From Perca fluviatilis (lineage: Eukaryota; Chordata; Actinopteri; Perciformes; Percidae): 64,000 bases of DNA. The notes beneath the pieces are model-generated. The model had not been told where the DNA came from. It did no database searches and saw only the letters and a program-made list of their open reading frames with translations. Where the stretch lies: contig NC_053120.1 in the NCBI RefSeq assembly GCF_010015445.1, positions 4,996,614 to 5,060,613 on the forward strand, written 5' to 3'. The position numbers were made by a program, and so were the translations under genes. Shown here in pieces: positions 10,945 through 22,159 of the stretch (position 1 is the first letter of the stretch; the number at the start of each line of letters is the position of its first letter).

Positions 10945-11458
10945 CCCTTGTGTTTCCCTCGGGTCAACTTTGACCCGTTTTCAAAGTTTTTCATATCACA
11001 AATATTGGTTTCTTTCAACCCTAATTGCCCCAAACCAGTCTGTGATCCACTCAACATCCTCTGATCTTGACTATTAGTCAAAATAATTCATAATTTCTAG
11101 CTTTTTTAAACTCAAAAATGAGGTAGGCTATATTGTCATATCAATTAGGTTTATTGACCATTAATTAAAAAAAAAGCATTGAAAAGAGTGACAAAAGGGC
11201 ACTTGTGTAGCTCACCTGCTCCCATAATAGAATGAATGAATGAATTCCCGTGTGCGTGTCAGCCGCTGAGCAGCGCCATACTATCCATTATGTAACTGAC
11301 AGAGGCACAGTCCTCACGCGGGTTCGGTTCCGACCTGCGGCCCTTTGCTGCATGTCTTTCCTCAGCTCTCTCCCCTTTCATGTCTAAGCTGTCCTATCTA
11401 ATAAAGGTCTTAAATTCCAAAAGATATTCTTAAAAAACGACGGAAGGACAACACAGGG
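10945..11458. mobile_element. piggyBac-like MITE with SINE inserted
   Basis: The left end CCCTTGTGTTTCCCTCGGG follows TTAA (10941-10944). The right end GGACAACACAGGG precedes TTAA (11459-11462). Its length is inflated by a tRNA-derived SINE at about 11205-11425. Confidence 0.75.
11205..11425 (+). mobile_element. Degraded tRNA-derived SINE
   Basis: An A-box remnant GTAGCTCACCTG is near 11207. The B box GGTTCGGTTCC is at 11321-11331. The body GCCCTTTGCTGCATGTC and the tail CTATCTAATAAAGGTCTTAA match the family. About 50 extra bases separate the boxes. It is nested in the piggyBac-like MITE at 10945-11458. Confidence 0.65.
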
Positions 11459-11738
11459 TTAACAATTATTTCTTGCATTCATGGTCAATAAACCTAATTT
11501 AAATGAAATGAAATGATACCTAATTTCTGAGTAAAATGAGGAGAAATGATTAGTTTGTTTTGGATTATAACAGACTGGTACATATGTAAAATATTAGCCA
11601 GGATATCCCCAGGTCAAAATGAGCCGATGCATTTTCATTCACAAACATAAACAGAGAGCTGACAAAAAAAGGGGGCAAACTATTTTAGGAAGAATTGTCT
11701 TGAAAATGGGTCAAACATAAGGTTTAAAATCCGTTTCG

Positions 11739-12213
11739 GTCCTCCTGTTGTCCTCCAGTTAAATTTGACCTATTTTCGAAAAGTTTCTATATACCCGAAA
11801 TTTGGATTTATAACGTGGATGGTTCCATATGACCATTACTCTTCACAAGTAAAATAAATGACCAGTTCACTACTTTCATTGAATTTGGGTGTTATAAAAT
11901 GTTAAGGCATTGATAACAATTTAACAAAATTGATAAAAGAACATTGAAAAAGTGACAAATGTGGGAAAAAGTTTCAAAAACTTGGAAAAAACTAAAAAAT
12001 GTCAAAACAAATGCAGAAAAAGCGACAAAAACGTCAAAAAAATGCAGAAAAAAGAGACAGACATAAGCCTCAAAAATGTCAAAAAAATGCAGAGAAAAGC
12101 GACAAAAACTTCGATAAAAGTGACCAAAACTTTGAAAAAAAAGAGTTTTAATTTTAAATTTTGACCTGGAAAAACTAAAAATTGCACAGTCAACGGGAGG
12201 ACGAACACAAGAG
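11739..12213. mobile_element. piggyBac-like MITE
   Basis: The left end is CCTCCTGTTGTCCTCC. The right end ACGGGAGGACGAACACAAGAG precedes TTAA (12214-12217). The interior is a run of GACAAAAACGTCAAAAAAATG-like units. The 11459-11738 interval holds another partial piece of the same family (AATGGGTCAAACATAAGG near its end). Confidence 0.6.
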
Positions 12214-12331
12214 TTAAAACTGTCTCCTCCACGGCCGACACAAAGCAGTCAAACCCTTTAAAAGACAGCGTTATCTGACAGATTCCAAGCAGAGCCTGTT
12301 GAGTGGCCGTGATTGTACCCGTCAGTGTTAA

Positions 12332-12526
12332 GTGTGTGATACACTGTCCAAACTTCAGGCTCTTTCAGCTCACTTTGAAGACATATTGTATAAGAGAGGG
12401 TCAGCAGAGCTGCACATCCATCCTCTCCAACGGCTCCAACTGGCAGGCTTCAGAAATGAGATCAGACAGGAAGCAGCCCAACATCAGACAACTGGGACTT
12501 CCACCCACCCGGGACAGTTGAGCTGA
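12332..12526 (+). CDS. Possible terminal coding exon of an unidentified gene
   Basis: An open frame runs from 12332 to TGA at 12524-12526. Possible acceptors are AACTTCAG (ending 12358) and CTCTTTCAG (ending 12368). The frame reads ALSAHFEDILYKRGSAELHI and continues with Gln/Glu-rich residues, like the C-terminal end of a helical protein. I do not recognise it. An AATAAA follows about 140 bases downstream, as expected of a last exon. Against it: no upstream exons are evident between 3.8 and 12.3 kb, there is no database support, and the frame is short. It could be chance or a gene relic. Confidence 0.28.
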   Translation: MCDTLSKLQALSAHFEDILYKRGSAELHIHPLQRLQLAGFRNEIRQEAAQHQTTGTSTHPGQLS

Positions 12527-12667
12527 TGACAGTATCTGAAGTGTCCATGTGTAACCTTTTCACAGATTATCAGCTGTCTCACGCCCTCTGCTGGACGCCA
12601 CCGCTCCACACAGCTGCAGGTCAGGAGAAGCTGCCAAAAAAACTGACCAAGTACAGTTCCTCAATTT

Positions 12668-12673
12668 AATAAA
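12668..12673 (+). terminator. Candidate poly(A) signal
   Basis: AATAAA about 140 bases after the stop of the possible terminal exon at 12332-12526. It means something only if that exon is real. Confidence 0.3.
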
Positions 12674-12746
12674 GTAAAGAGAGACACTCATCTTGTGAAG
12701 TAATTGGTGTAAATACATGCTTCCTAAAACACCTTATCTTGTTTAA

Positions 12747-13099
12747 CCCTTGTGTTGTCCTCGGGGCAAATTGGACCTGTTTTCAAAGTTTTTTAACCAA
12801 ATTTCCTGAAATTATTTGTTTAAATGGTTTCAAAACAGCATCCTGAATGAACTTTGACATAAAGTCTACTCAACATCCTCTGATCTTAACTATTAGTCAA
12901 AATAATTCATAATTTCTGCTTTTTTTTAACTCAAAAATGAGGTATAATGTCATATATATTAGATTTTTAAAAATGAACTTTAAACAAAAAAAGGGTTGAA
13001 AACATTCACAAAAAAGCGCCAAAATCGTCAGCTACCTAAAAAAGTTAATTTTCAATTTTTACCCAAATGTTCATGGTCGACGGGAAGACAACACAAGGG
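12747..13099. mobile_element. piggyBac-like MITE, well preserved
   Basis: TTAA at 12743-12746 and 13100-13103 flank it. The left end is CCCTTGTGTTGTCCTCGGGG, and the right end in reverse complement is CCCTTGTGTTGTCTTCCCG. It is the cleanest copy of this family in the window. Confidence 0.85.
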
Positions 13100-13149
13100 T
13101 TAAAAAATTGATAGAAATCATTCTATTTTAGCCCGTTTTAGTCGGATAT

Positions 13150-13354
13150 CAAAGAAGAAAGTGTGGGACAGGTTGCTGCGCTATAGAATCAAGAACTTGA
13201 TCTTAGGAAATACTTCGAAGAAGAAGTCAACAAAACAACCACGCAACAGGATCCATCCAGCTGTTCCCGAGCTTTCGATTACAACCCACTGTCTTCCTCG
13301 GCAGATAGAGTCTCCAAGTAGTTTATTTGGAGTGCAACAAACTGAACTGGAGAA
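13150..13354. repeat. Unclassified repeat, shared with 14745-14855
   Basis: AACTTGATCTTAGGAAATAC and GAGCTTTCGATTACAACCCA here recur with few changes at 14745-14855. The segment resumes at 13733 after a hAT insertion. The family is not recognised. Confidence 0.5.
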
Positions 13355-13724
13355 TAGGGTTGGGTACCGAAACTATGGAACCGGTTCCTACGCAAACGGT
13401 AGTATTTGGACCGGATTAGAATACAAATTTCGGTTCCTCATTTTGGTTCCGGAAAAGTTTGAAGCTGGTTGGCATACCAACTCAACAACATTTATTTTGT
13501 TGTTACTTGTTAATAATGTAACTGTTATTTGTCAAATTATTGTAGTTATGTGTTTGGTGACTTAGGTTTACTTATTATATATTTAAGTACTTTAAAACGT
13601 TAATATATTGTTACATTTAAATGATTTTTAATAGTTTTTCAAGAATCGGTTTAGGAATCGGAATCGTTTTAAAAGTACCGGTTCGGCATCGGAATCGTAA
13701 AAATCCAAACGGTACCTAACCCTA
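13355..13724. mobile_element. hAT MITE with perfect 8-bp target duplication
   Basis: The ends are TAGGGTTGGGTACCG and CGGTACCTAACCCTA. The target duplication CTGGAGAA lies at 13347-13354 and 13725-13732. The interior is rich in GGAATCGG and GGTTCC motifs. Intact ends and duplication suggest fairly recent insertion into the older repeat around it. Confidence 0.9.
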
Positions 13725-13823
13725 CTGGAGAATGCAATGTCTGAATAAATCGCAGTGCACGGGATTGCTTGAATGTGCAAGAAGAAGGCGAAGTTTAGTC
13801 GGAATGGGTTAGTAAAAAGTGGG

Positions 13824-14294
13824 AATGTGTTGTCTTCCCGTTGACCAGGAAAATGTCTTTTTATGGGTCAAAATTTAAAATACAAGCTTTTTATTCAGCA
13901 TTTTGGTCACTTTTCTCAATGTTTTTGAAGCCTTTGACAACGTTTGTCACTTTTTTCCAATTTTTCCGGTCCCTATTTCCAAAGTTTGTCAATTTTTTCT
14001 GCGCTTTTTGACGTTTTTGTTGTTTTTTTCCCCACGTTTTTAATCTTTTTCTGTCATTTTTGTCACTATTTTTTAATGTTCTTTTATCATTTTCCTTTTT
14101 CAAATGCTATGAAATTGAATAAAAAAAAAATTCAATGATAGTAGTGAACTGATCATTTATTTTACTTGTGAAGAGCGTTGTAGGGAATCATCCACCTTAT
14201 TATTTTTTGATAATTTGGTTGAAAGAAAACCCAAATTTCTGATATAGAAACTTTTTGAAAATGGGTCAAATTTGACCCGAGGACAACAGGAGGG
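13824..14294. mobile_element. piggyBac-like MITE
   Basis: The left side TGTGTTGTCTTCCCGTTGACC lacks clean CCC and TTAA. The right end GGACAACAGGAGGG precedes TTAA (14295-14298). The interior is a T-rich run of TTTTTGTCACTTTTT-like units, continuing in a related fragment at about 14395-14600. Confidence 0.6.
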
Positions 14295-14919
14295 TTAATT
14301 AGTATACATGGCATTGAAAAGTCCAATAATACCATTAATGTTTAAAAGATGAGAATTCAAAGGCCCCACCCCCCCAATCATAATAATAATTTTCAGCATA
14401 TTTGTCACATTTTTTGAAAAAGATTTTCAATGTTACTGACGCCTTTATCAAGGTGTTTTGGACAGTTTTCTCGCACTTTAGTCACCTCTCTTTTTAGCTG
14501 TTTTTTCAAAGTTTTTGGAGCTTTTTCCCGATTTTTTGTCACCTTTTGACGTTTTTATCTCTTTTTTCAAATTCTTTTTTTTTATAGGTAATCTTTCATG
14601 TTTTTGCACTTTTTTTCAGTACGTGCATACATGTCCCGGGACAGATAGTTGGAGATCTCAACCCCCCACAATGTGGAACCCAAAGTTAAGCCCTTGTGTG
14701 AAATATAATGATATAATATTTTTTTAAAGCTGATGTGTAGCTGAACTTGATCTTAGAAAATACCTGAAACAAGTTGACCAATCAATTACACCACAAGCTC
14801 CCTCCAGCTGTTCTGGAGCTTTCGATTATAACTCACAGTCTTCCTCAGCAGATGGAGATGCATGGGAAACAAGACTTTACAGACTCAATTACAGACAACA
14901 ACCGACTTGTAATGATTGA

Positions 14920-15021
<102 letters not shown>

Positions 15022-15194
15022 TGTGTTTTATGAGAACATTTCCAAACCCTTCAGACTTTAGGAGAAATGTTTTGACTCCCATTAAAAACTGTCTGGTAAG
15101 GTTTTAAATACTATGAGGTGCTGAGTATCGTTTGAAACGAATATGAATTTGATATTCGACCATAACACCATAATCGCATACTATCATTTAGAGT

Positions 15195-15487
15195 CTGAGA
15201 GAGAGAGATTTGACTTCTTTAATGTGTATATGTCTGTGATGAAATGACGCTTGTGTGTCTCTGTGTCTTTATGTTTCTCCCGGGTCCCTCTGAGCTGCTG
15301 GCTGAGGCCGAGAGGAAGAAACTACAAAGTCCATCTGTGGTGGAGTCTCTAATGCGCTCCACGCCGGCCAGTTGGAGATGATTATTGGGAGTAACACGAC
15401 ACTGCATGGGCTTGGATCAAATCAGCCGCATGTGGGCACATGTTACAGGTCTGGGCATGCATGTAGACGTCCTAACACGGGATAGAG

Positions 15488-15490
<3 letters not shown>
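15195..15490. other. Candidate conserved non-coding segment between microsatellites
   Basis: Balanced composition, single copy within the window, with TGATTATTGGGAG and CAAATCAGCCGCATGTGGGC. Conservation is only suspected; no alignment was possible. Confidence 0.25.

Positions 15491-15574
<84 letters not shown>
15491..15574. repeat. (TG)42 microsatellite
   Basis: Uninterrupted TG tract. Confidence 0.97.
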
Positions 15575-15575
<1 letters not shown>

Positions 15576-15703
15576 TAAAAGAGAGAGGGATACAGTTTAT
15601 GTGCCTTTTGATCAGCGCCTAAACTTGAGGCTATGAGGAATGTTTCTTTTTCTCCTTTGAAGGCAGCTTGAGTTTTCTGTAATAGTTTTGTTTCAGCTGG
15701 GGC

Positions 15704-15706
<3 letters not shown>

Positions 15707-15794
<88 letters not shown>

Positions 15795-15822
15795 GTTGTG
15801 GGTGTTATGTGTGTGTGTGTGT
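15707..15822. repeat. (TG)n microsatellite, compound
   Basis: TG tract at 15707-15790, a short TATGGTTGTGGGTGTTA interruption, then TG again at about 15809-15822. Confidence 0.95.
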
Positions 15823-15834
15823 ATTCAGCGTGGT

Positions 15835-15983
15835 ATAAATGGGGGCGAGCTCTGAAATGAATATCATTGTCACATCTCGTGCCAGAGCAAATTCCGCGTC
15901 CAAAACGAGCAGTTGGAAAAATCTGCCTTAAATTTTCCTTCACTGGTGGCTGTGCATGCGCTCTGCCCCTCCAACTCTTTCTC

Positions 15984-16015
<32 letters not shown>

Positions 16016-16250
16016 TAACTTGCAGATCCAGTTGGCCTGCAGCAAGTGGACCCCACAGTTTATTTTTTTCTCAATTATCCATTTAGTGTAAGTGGCAGGC
16101 GCCTGATGGGCTCCACGCCGAGAGGAAATGTTTGCATTGTCCTCATTTAACAATGGCGTTTAAACTAATACCTGATTAGCTCTGAGAGACAGATTTGGGA
16201 GACAGCTGGCTGTGACGCTGTTCTGTTTCTTTGTTTTTCTAGTTCCAGTA
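15835..16250. other. Candidate conserved non-coding segment
   Basis: Unique, balanced sequence around an internal (AC)13 tract at 15990-16015. It contains AT-rich homeodomain-like words (CAATTATCC, CATTTAACAATGG, CTGATTAG) and a TATAAA. It lies about 12 kb downstream of prrx1. The role is inferred from location and composition only. Confidence 0.3.
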
Positions 16251-16479
16251 ATTGCCTCCTACCATCACGACCTCTCTCACACACACTCACTGAGACGGCT
16301 GGTTTTAAAACTTTAATTAGCTTTAATCAGAGTGTTTTTTTTTATTTAATTTAAGAGACAACTTCTGTATCTGTGCTCAAAAATTCTGCACTATGAGCCT
16401 TGTCTAAACCAGAGTGGAGCGCAAGGAGGTGATCACACACACCCCCCTCCCCCCCAGCCCCTTCCCATTCAACACACAC

Positions 16480-16640
16480 TGTGATTCTACACAGGGACGT
16501 AGCACAACATTCTGGGCCCTGTAGAAAGGCATTTTCTACGGGCCCCTCCACGCATCCACAGCTATTCATTCTAGCATCTTTTTGGGCCCTCCTCACATGA
16601 GGGCCCTGGGTACTCAGTCCCTTCCCCCCCCCTACACACA
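16480..16640. repeat. GGGCCCT-rich probable repeat fragment
   Basis: TTCTGGGCCCTGTAGAAAGG, TTTTTGGGCCCTCCTCACAT and related GGGCCC words recur within about 150 bases. It resembles a degraded interspersed repeat, but the ends are not definable. Confidence 0.3.
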
Positions 16641-16844
16641 AAGTTTGAACACACTTTCCCATGATAAAGTATGTCCAAACTTTAGACTTGGTATTTGTAT
16701 TTACTCTCTTCTCACTAAAAGTAGTCAAATTATTGAAGAACATTTGAATCAGCCAATCACATCCCTTCCTCATGTTTACATTTTGAACTGCAAATTCCTC
16801 CCAGGTTATGAATAAAAAAAATCTCAGACAAATGACAAGGACAT

Positions 16845-17360
16845 CGAGCTTAGAAATCTAGACGCCCCCTAGCGGCAGCAAATGTAATTTGCAGCCAGGG
16901 TCCGTCTAGCAACTCTCCGTTGGCTTGCGACCTGGAAAAAAAAAATTCTGGCTAGGCCAATCACACCGTGTATAGAGTCGGTGGGCGGGGCTTAACATAA
17001 TGATGGCGGAGTTGCGACGGTTCCACGTGATTTCCCTGCTACTCGAAAACAAAGAAGATGGCTGCTGCTGCTGGCAAACAGCGGTCTTTCAAATCGGCTT
17101 TGGCCGCGACTCTGGAAGACTTGGAGTTCAGCTTTTCTTTGAGAAAAGAACAAAGAACGGCACTGAAGTCATTCCTAAAAAAGGAAGATGTGTTTCGGAG
17201 TTTGACCGACCGGATATGGCAGAAGTTGAATCTATCAACTAGCGTTGCTCTGATTGGTTGTAGCGCTATCCTATTGCGTGCAGAGGGAATTTGAAAGACA
17301 ACCGTTTATCTCGCCCCTCGGATTGAGCCCTGCCAATGGTGTGTCCTTTAGCTTGTCAGG
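16845..17360 (+). mobile_element. Unclassified repeat carrying a helicase gene fragment
   Basis: The left part (AATCTAGACGCCCCCTAGCG) has the look of an interspersed fish repeat. It is followed by a promoter-like GTGGGCGGGGC stretch and the ATG of a decayed helicase frame (17058 on). The right part (GCTCTGATTGGTTGTAGCGC to about 17360) is unrelated to helicase. No clear TIRs or target duplication were found. Confidence 0.4.
17058..17262 (+). pseudogene. Decayed RecQ-like helicase N-terminal fragment
   Basis: The frame starting at 17058 reads through SLRKEQRTALKSFLKKEDVF, matching the region upstream of the Walker A motif of RecQ-type ATP-dependent helicases. After a +1 frameshift near 17190 it continues FGV*PTGYGRS*IYQLA. 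That is a Walker A relic in which GKS is GRS and two stop codons break the frame. Downstream helicase domains are absent. A second, more divergent fragment lies at 53204. A gene piece captured by a transposon, or an old retrocopy, would both fit. Confidence 0.65.
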
Positions 17361-17978
17361 CTATAAAGGACATCAGCTCAGGACATCAGCTCAGTTACAC
17401 CACACCCCATCCCCCAGAACCGACTATGGACTAGTAGAAACGAGTCCTTCATGTGATCCAGACTCTGTTCACGCTCTGCTGCACGAGCACAGCAAAGGCA
17501 CAGATGATTCCAGTACACATAGAGCGTGATAAACCGAACCGAGTTCAGCCAAGCAGCCATAAAAAGCTCTGACGCTGCAGTTTCCAGAGAGGGGGGGGGG
17601 CTGTTCTGATCTGCTGTAATTACAAGTTTTCCATGACAGAGACCAACTCGGCAAAGCAGAACCTGAATTGAATGCTGTGATAATACATTATGAAAAACGA
17701 CTTATCATTAAACATCGTCCAAGGGTTTTCAGTTAAACATCCCACTCCTCGGCTCTGCAGTTATTTCTTTTTTTCTTTTTTACATCTGAGGAATTCTGTT
17801 TTTCTTTCGACTCATCATCAGTGTGAATAGACCTCATGAATTCTCGCTGATGCCTCACTTCCCCCTGAGGAACGACTCTTCATCTTTATTTCCCCCTCTC
17901 CGCTCATTGTGCGTTGTTGGACTATTGTGCTGCGGAGAATCTTTTTCTCCTGAGCCAGACAGACAGGCAGACTGCCCT

Positions 17979-17988
17979 GCACACGCAC

Positions 17989-18036
<48 letters not shown>
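17979..18036. repeat. (AC)n microsatellite with ACGC interruptions
   Basis: AC tract with two internal CGC-type interruptions at its left side. Confidence 0.95.
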
Positions 18037-18037
<1 letters not shown>

Positions 18038-18199
18038 TGTTTAATCTACAGAGACAGCAGGAATGATGGGAGTGGGAGAAAATGAGGTGGAGACGAAAAA
18101 GGGAGAGCAAAAATCTGAGAAAAACAAAAAACTCTGACCTACTACAGAGGCCTTTGGTTTGTTTTAGACAACAAGTCCATTGGGTTCAACATTGAGGGG

Positions 18200-18540
18200 C
18201 TTGAGATCTCCAACTATCTAGGGAGGTCCCGGGACATGTCTGCATGTTTTAAGAAAAGGGACAAAAACATCAAAAGAATTCTAGAAACAAAAACTTAGAG
18301 AGACAAAAACATTTCAAAAAGCGACAAGAACCTCGGAAAAAAAACTCAAAAATAGATGTCAAAACAACGTCAAAAGGCTACAAATATCAGAAAAGGCGAG
18401 AAAACATTTGGGAAAAGCACCAAAAAACTCGAAAACGAAAGGCAACGAAAACTTTGATTTGAAATAGTCCAAAAATTTCCCAGAAAAAAGCTAAGCAAAA
18501 ACGTCCATTAAAGCAACGAAATAAGTCGAAAAATCTTGGA
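18200..18540. repeat. A-rich GACAAAAAC-type repeat block
   Basis: Irregular repeats of GACAAAAACATC-like words. They match the internal A/T-rich arrays of the piggyBac-like MITEs, but neither terminus is visible here. Confidence 0.5.
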
Positions 18541-18604
18541 TTGTAAGAGGGTCCCCCTCCCGTTTATTACGCCTATGAATATGTAAGTTTTATTCCTCCA
18601 GCCC

Positions 18605-18805
18605 TTGCACAATGAGATATTGCACAATAACATATTGCACAACCCCAATAGCCTACGTATTGCACAAATGACACAATGCACTGACATAATGTGCTTCCCT
18701 AATAGCCTACGTATTGCACAACTAACATATTGCACAACCCAAATAGCCTACATATTGCACAAATGACACATTTCCACATAACCTATGCAGTAGACAATGA
18801 CATAT
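18605..18805. repeat. Degenerate tandem repeat, ATATTGCACAA units
   Basis: ATATTGCACAA and CCAATAGCCTACGTATTGCA recur about six times with drift over 200 bases. Not a CRISPR array: units are irregular and there are no unique spacers of constant length. Confidence 0.7.
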
Positions 18806-20030
18806 TGAACATTTTTGCTGAATGTGTCGTAGGTCAACAAAAAGTAAACAGTAACAAAAACAAAAAACTTGCCGTTTGCCTTTTATTTTTTAATTACGTT
18901 TAGGCAACAAAACAACTTAGTTAATGTGGAGGTGGGCGTGGTGTGCAATCAGCTGCAGTGGAGAGAGGTGGGGGGGCGGGGGGGCAATGCCAGGTGAGTT
19001 GATTGTCTCATCTGATTGCTGTTGTACTAATTAAACCCTCCCTTTATATGCAGGAGCGTGCTGGCGCTTCAGATGACTGCCACACACCACGGAGACAGGA
19101 CACTGGGCTGTGAGCTATTGTTTGGTTTGTTCTTTGTTAAAAAATGTTGTGCGCAATGTTTATATGTTATGTAATTGTGTGATTGTTCCCTGTAATTTGG
19201 GTATTGTTTTATGATCAGATTTTTATTTGTGTTGTAAACAGGGCAACATCGGAGAAGAGAGCTTTGCTCTCAATGGTCCTCCCTGAATAAATAAAGGTTA
19301 TAATGTTAAACGTGTGTGAGCAGTCGGAATAAATACTGCTGCTTGGTCTTGTCTGTCTCGGCAGTGATTTGTGCTGAGGGGTAACCCGCAGTGGTAGCGA
19401 GTCCTACTACAGTTATGTTTAGAAAAAAATGGTGGTTTGGGTTAAAATCAGACTTTCCTTCACTTACGGCTACGCACGTGACTTTGTTTGTTCGGGTTGT
19501 TCTGTGAATGTAAAAAAAACTGTTTCCTTAGATTTTCAAATGGGACACGAACCCAGGTGTCCTGGGTGAAAGTCCTGTGTTTGTTATATTACAGCCAGTG
19601 GTAGTCTAATGTATTGTAGTGGGTATTCTGTACTGTATATTGGCCAGAATCTGCCTTTGGGGGAGGAAGGGCCATATCATAGTGGGGGGGATCTGGGTTT
19701 TGAGCATCAACAATTTCATTTCCTGTATTCTGATACATGTTTATGCACCAATTTATGGTGGAAATACCTTTATTTATCCTATGTTAATAAGAAAAACCCA
19801 GATGACAATTCAAAATATATCAAAAATATAATGCAAAGTATGTTGTTGCGTGTCATTGGGCATATACCTGTGTATCACAGACTACACCAGCTGAATAGAA
19901 ACGCATATAAATAGCGTAGCTCCCTTTTTATTGAGATTGTATTAATCTTGGATATAGTATTGATATAAACTGCCAGTGCTGGTGGATTTGCATCCCATTT
20001 GATATCACTGACATTTCCAATGTCTTGGAA
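18806..20030. other. Unassigned DNA with a repeat fragment
   Basis: 19400-19590 resembles, in reverse, the repeat at 22634 and 28909 (CCCAGGTGTCCTGGGTGAAAG, and TAGAAAAAAATGGTGGTTTG). A possible AATAAA lies near 19285. No coding region is recognised. Confidence 0.35.
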
Positions 20031-20035
20031 GTTGA

Positions 20036-20330
20036 CCCTTGTGTTGTCTTCCCGTCGACCGTTCAACTTTTAGATTTTCTCGGTCAAAATTTTAAATTAA
20101 AACTTCTTTGTCTAAAGTTTAGAATTTTCTTTCCATTTTTTTGGCACTTTTTTTCGCCATTTTTTGCCTGCATTTTTACAGCTTTTTCTGACATTTTTGT
20201 CACTTTTTTCAACGTTCTTTTGTTTTTGTTTTTTTCTTGAAAAGCTATAAAATTTAATAAAACAGCCAAATTCAACAAAAATACAGAACTGATTTATTTT
20301 ACTTGTGAAGAACGGAACCATCCATGTTAT
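20036..20330. mobile_element. piggyBac-like MITE, left end
   Basis: CCCTTGTGTTGTCTTCCCG follows TTGA (a mutated TTAA, 20032-20035). The interior has TTTTTTGTCACTTTTTTCAA units. The right end is lost near the TAGTCT-family fragment at 20360. Confidence 0.6.
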
Positions 20331-20359
20331 TTTCAAAGACGTTTGAAAGTACACGTGTT

Positions 20360-20570
20360 ACAACAAAACAAGTTCCTTCCCGAAGGCTATTTTGCAGAGG
20401 CACCGTGCGAAGCTAAGCGCCGCCCACACTGATTGTGATTGGTTTAAAGAAATGGCAATAAATCAGAGCACGTTTTCTCCCACCCAGGAATGCTGTGTGG
20501 ACTCGCCAGACCTTCCTCCGCAGTGCTGTGGAGGAAGGTCTGGCAAAAGCGAGAAGATTGCCTGACTGAG
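20360..20570. mobile_element. TAGTCT-family element, inverted partial copy
   Basis: In reverse orientation it carries the same landmarks as 7714-8118 (AACAAGTTCCTTCC, CCAATCACAATC). It also has a hairpin: CCAGACCTTCCTCCGCAGTG faces its near-complement across a short loop at about 20498-20545. Confidence 0.55.
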
Positions 20571-20850
20571 CCACACCTGTCCCTCATTCCCTCGTTAAGC
20601 CCCACAGGGTGATCGTCGTTCCTGTCCGCTTGCTGGAAAATAAGGTAAGGTAGCCACACAGGTGTTTTTGTCACAAATTGACCCAGGTGTAAGAGCATTT
20701 AGTCTTCTTCTGTGGAAGTGAATGTAGAGATTGTTACCTGGAGCTGAGGATCACGTGATTTGCTTTGTTACTTTGGAAAAAGTTTGAGTCTTGAGTTCAT
20801 TTTGAGTGGAGTTTTATTTTGTTTTTGAGGGGAACTTTGTCAACAGTTAA

Positions 20851-21791
20851 AGGTCCCATGACATGATGCTCTTTGGATGCTTTAATATAGACCTTAGTGA
20901 TCCCCTAATACTGTATCTGAAGTCTCTTTTATATAGACCTTAGTGGTCCCCTAATACTGTATCTGAAGTCTTTTATATAGACCTTAGTGGTCCCCTAATA
21001 CTGTATCTGAAGTCTCTTTTATATAGACCTTGAGTGGTCCCTAATGTACGCATCTTTGGTGATTTAATCTTTTTCATCATAGAATTTTATACATGGGCCT
21101 TAGGTGGCCCCCCTATTACTGTATCTGAAGTCTCTTTTATATAGACCTTAGTGGTCCCCTAATACTGTATCTGAAGTCTCTTTTATATAGACCTTAGTGG
21201 TCCCCTAATACTGTATCTGAAGTCTCTTTTATATAGGCCTTAGTGGTCCCCTAATACTGTATCTGAAGTCTCTTTTATATAGGCCTTAGTGGTCCCCTAA
21301 TACTGTATCTGAAGTCTCTTTTATATAGGCCTCAGTGGTCCCCTAATACTGTATCTGAAGTCTCTTTTATATAGGCCTTAGTGGTCCCCTAATACTGTAT
21401 CTGAAGTCTCTTTTATATAGGCCTTAGTGGTCCCCTAATACTGTATCTGAAGTCTCTTTTATATAGGCCTCAGTGGTCCCCTAATACTGTATCTGAAGTC
21501 TCTTTCCCATAATTCAGCCTTGGTGCAGAATTACAGCCACTAGAGCCAGTCCCACAATGAGCTTTCCTTAGGATGTCTGTAGCTGTTGAGGAGCTATCCT
21601 TATGACCTCTTAAGGAGCAAGTTACCAGATCGGCCCATCTGAGCTTTCATTTTCTGAAAGGCAGAGCAGGATACCCAGGGCTCGGTTTATACCGATCGCC
21701 ATTTCTAGCCACTGGGGGACCATAGGCAGGCTGGGGGAACTCATATTAATGTTAAAAAATCTCAAAGTGAAATTTTCATGCCATGGGACCT
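20851..21791. mobile_element. T2-like MITE with internal 46-bp minisatellite
   Basis: AGGTCCCATG follows TTAA (20847-20850), and CATGGGACCT precedes TTAA (21792-21795). CATG-containing sub-terminal bases are also inverted. About two thirds of the element is a tandem array (20880-21507). Downstream of the array come unique family bases to the right end. It is non-coding. Confidence 0.85.
20880..21507. repeat. 46-bp minisatellite, about 13 units
   Basis: The unit contains GGTCCCCTAATACTGTATCT and TCTCTTTTATATAG. Units are nearly identical except GACC/GGCC and TTAG/CTCAG variants and one badly diverged unit at about 21020-21110. Variants cluster by position, which suggests stepwise expansion within the element. 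Confidence 0.92.
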
Positions 21792-22159
21792 TTAAAGGCC
21801 CTGGACATCCACACAGGTGTTTTCAGGCTGATTAGACCTCTGTCCAGGTTGAAGGTGGGCTGGAGCTTAAATGGGAATTCATTACGTCACAAATTTCATC
21901 TACCAATAAGATTGAAAGGTGTCATGTGTCTTGCCCTAACAGGTGAAACAGAGCTAACTGGAGGCTCAGGAAGATGTCAATCGATCAGTTTATACACCCC
22001 CAACAGAGTCCTGGAAAAAGGCCCAATCAGCCAAGTGTGTGGGTGTCCAAGGCCTTTAACCTTCATCGCCATCACCATCTTCAAGAACAGCACCGTCGAT
22101 CAGCGCCATCATTCAACAGTGAGTGACTCAACAAACAGAATTCAGAAAGTACATATTGA

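Noticed and set aside
18605..18805. CRISPR-like array
   Set aside because: Units are degenerate and irregular in spacing, there are no unique spacers and no cas genes, and the genome is clearly vertebrate.
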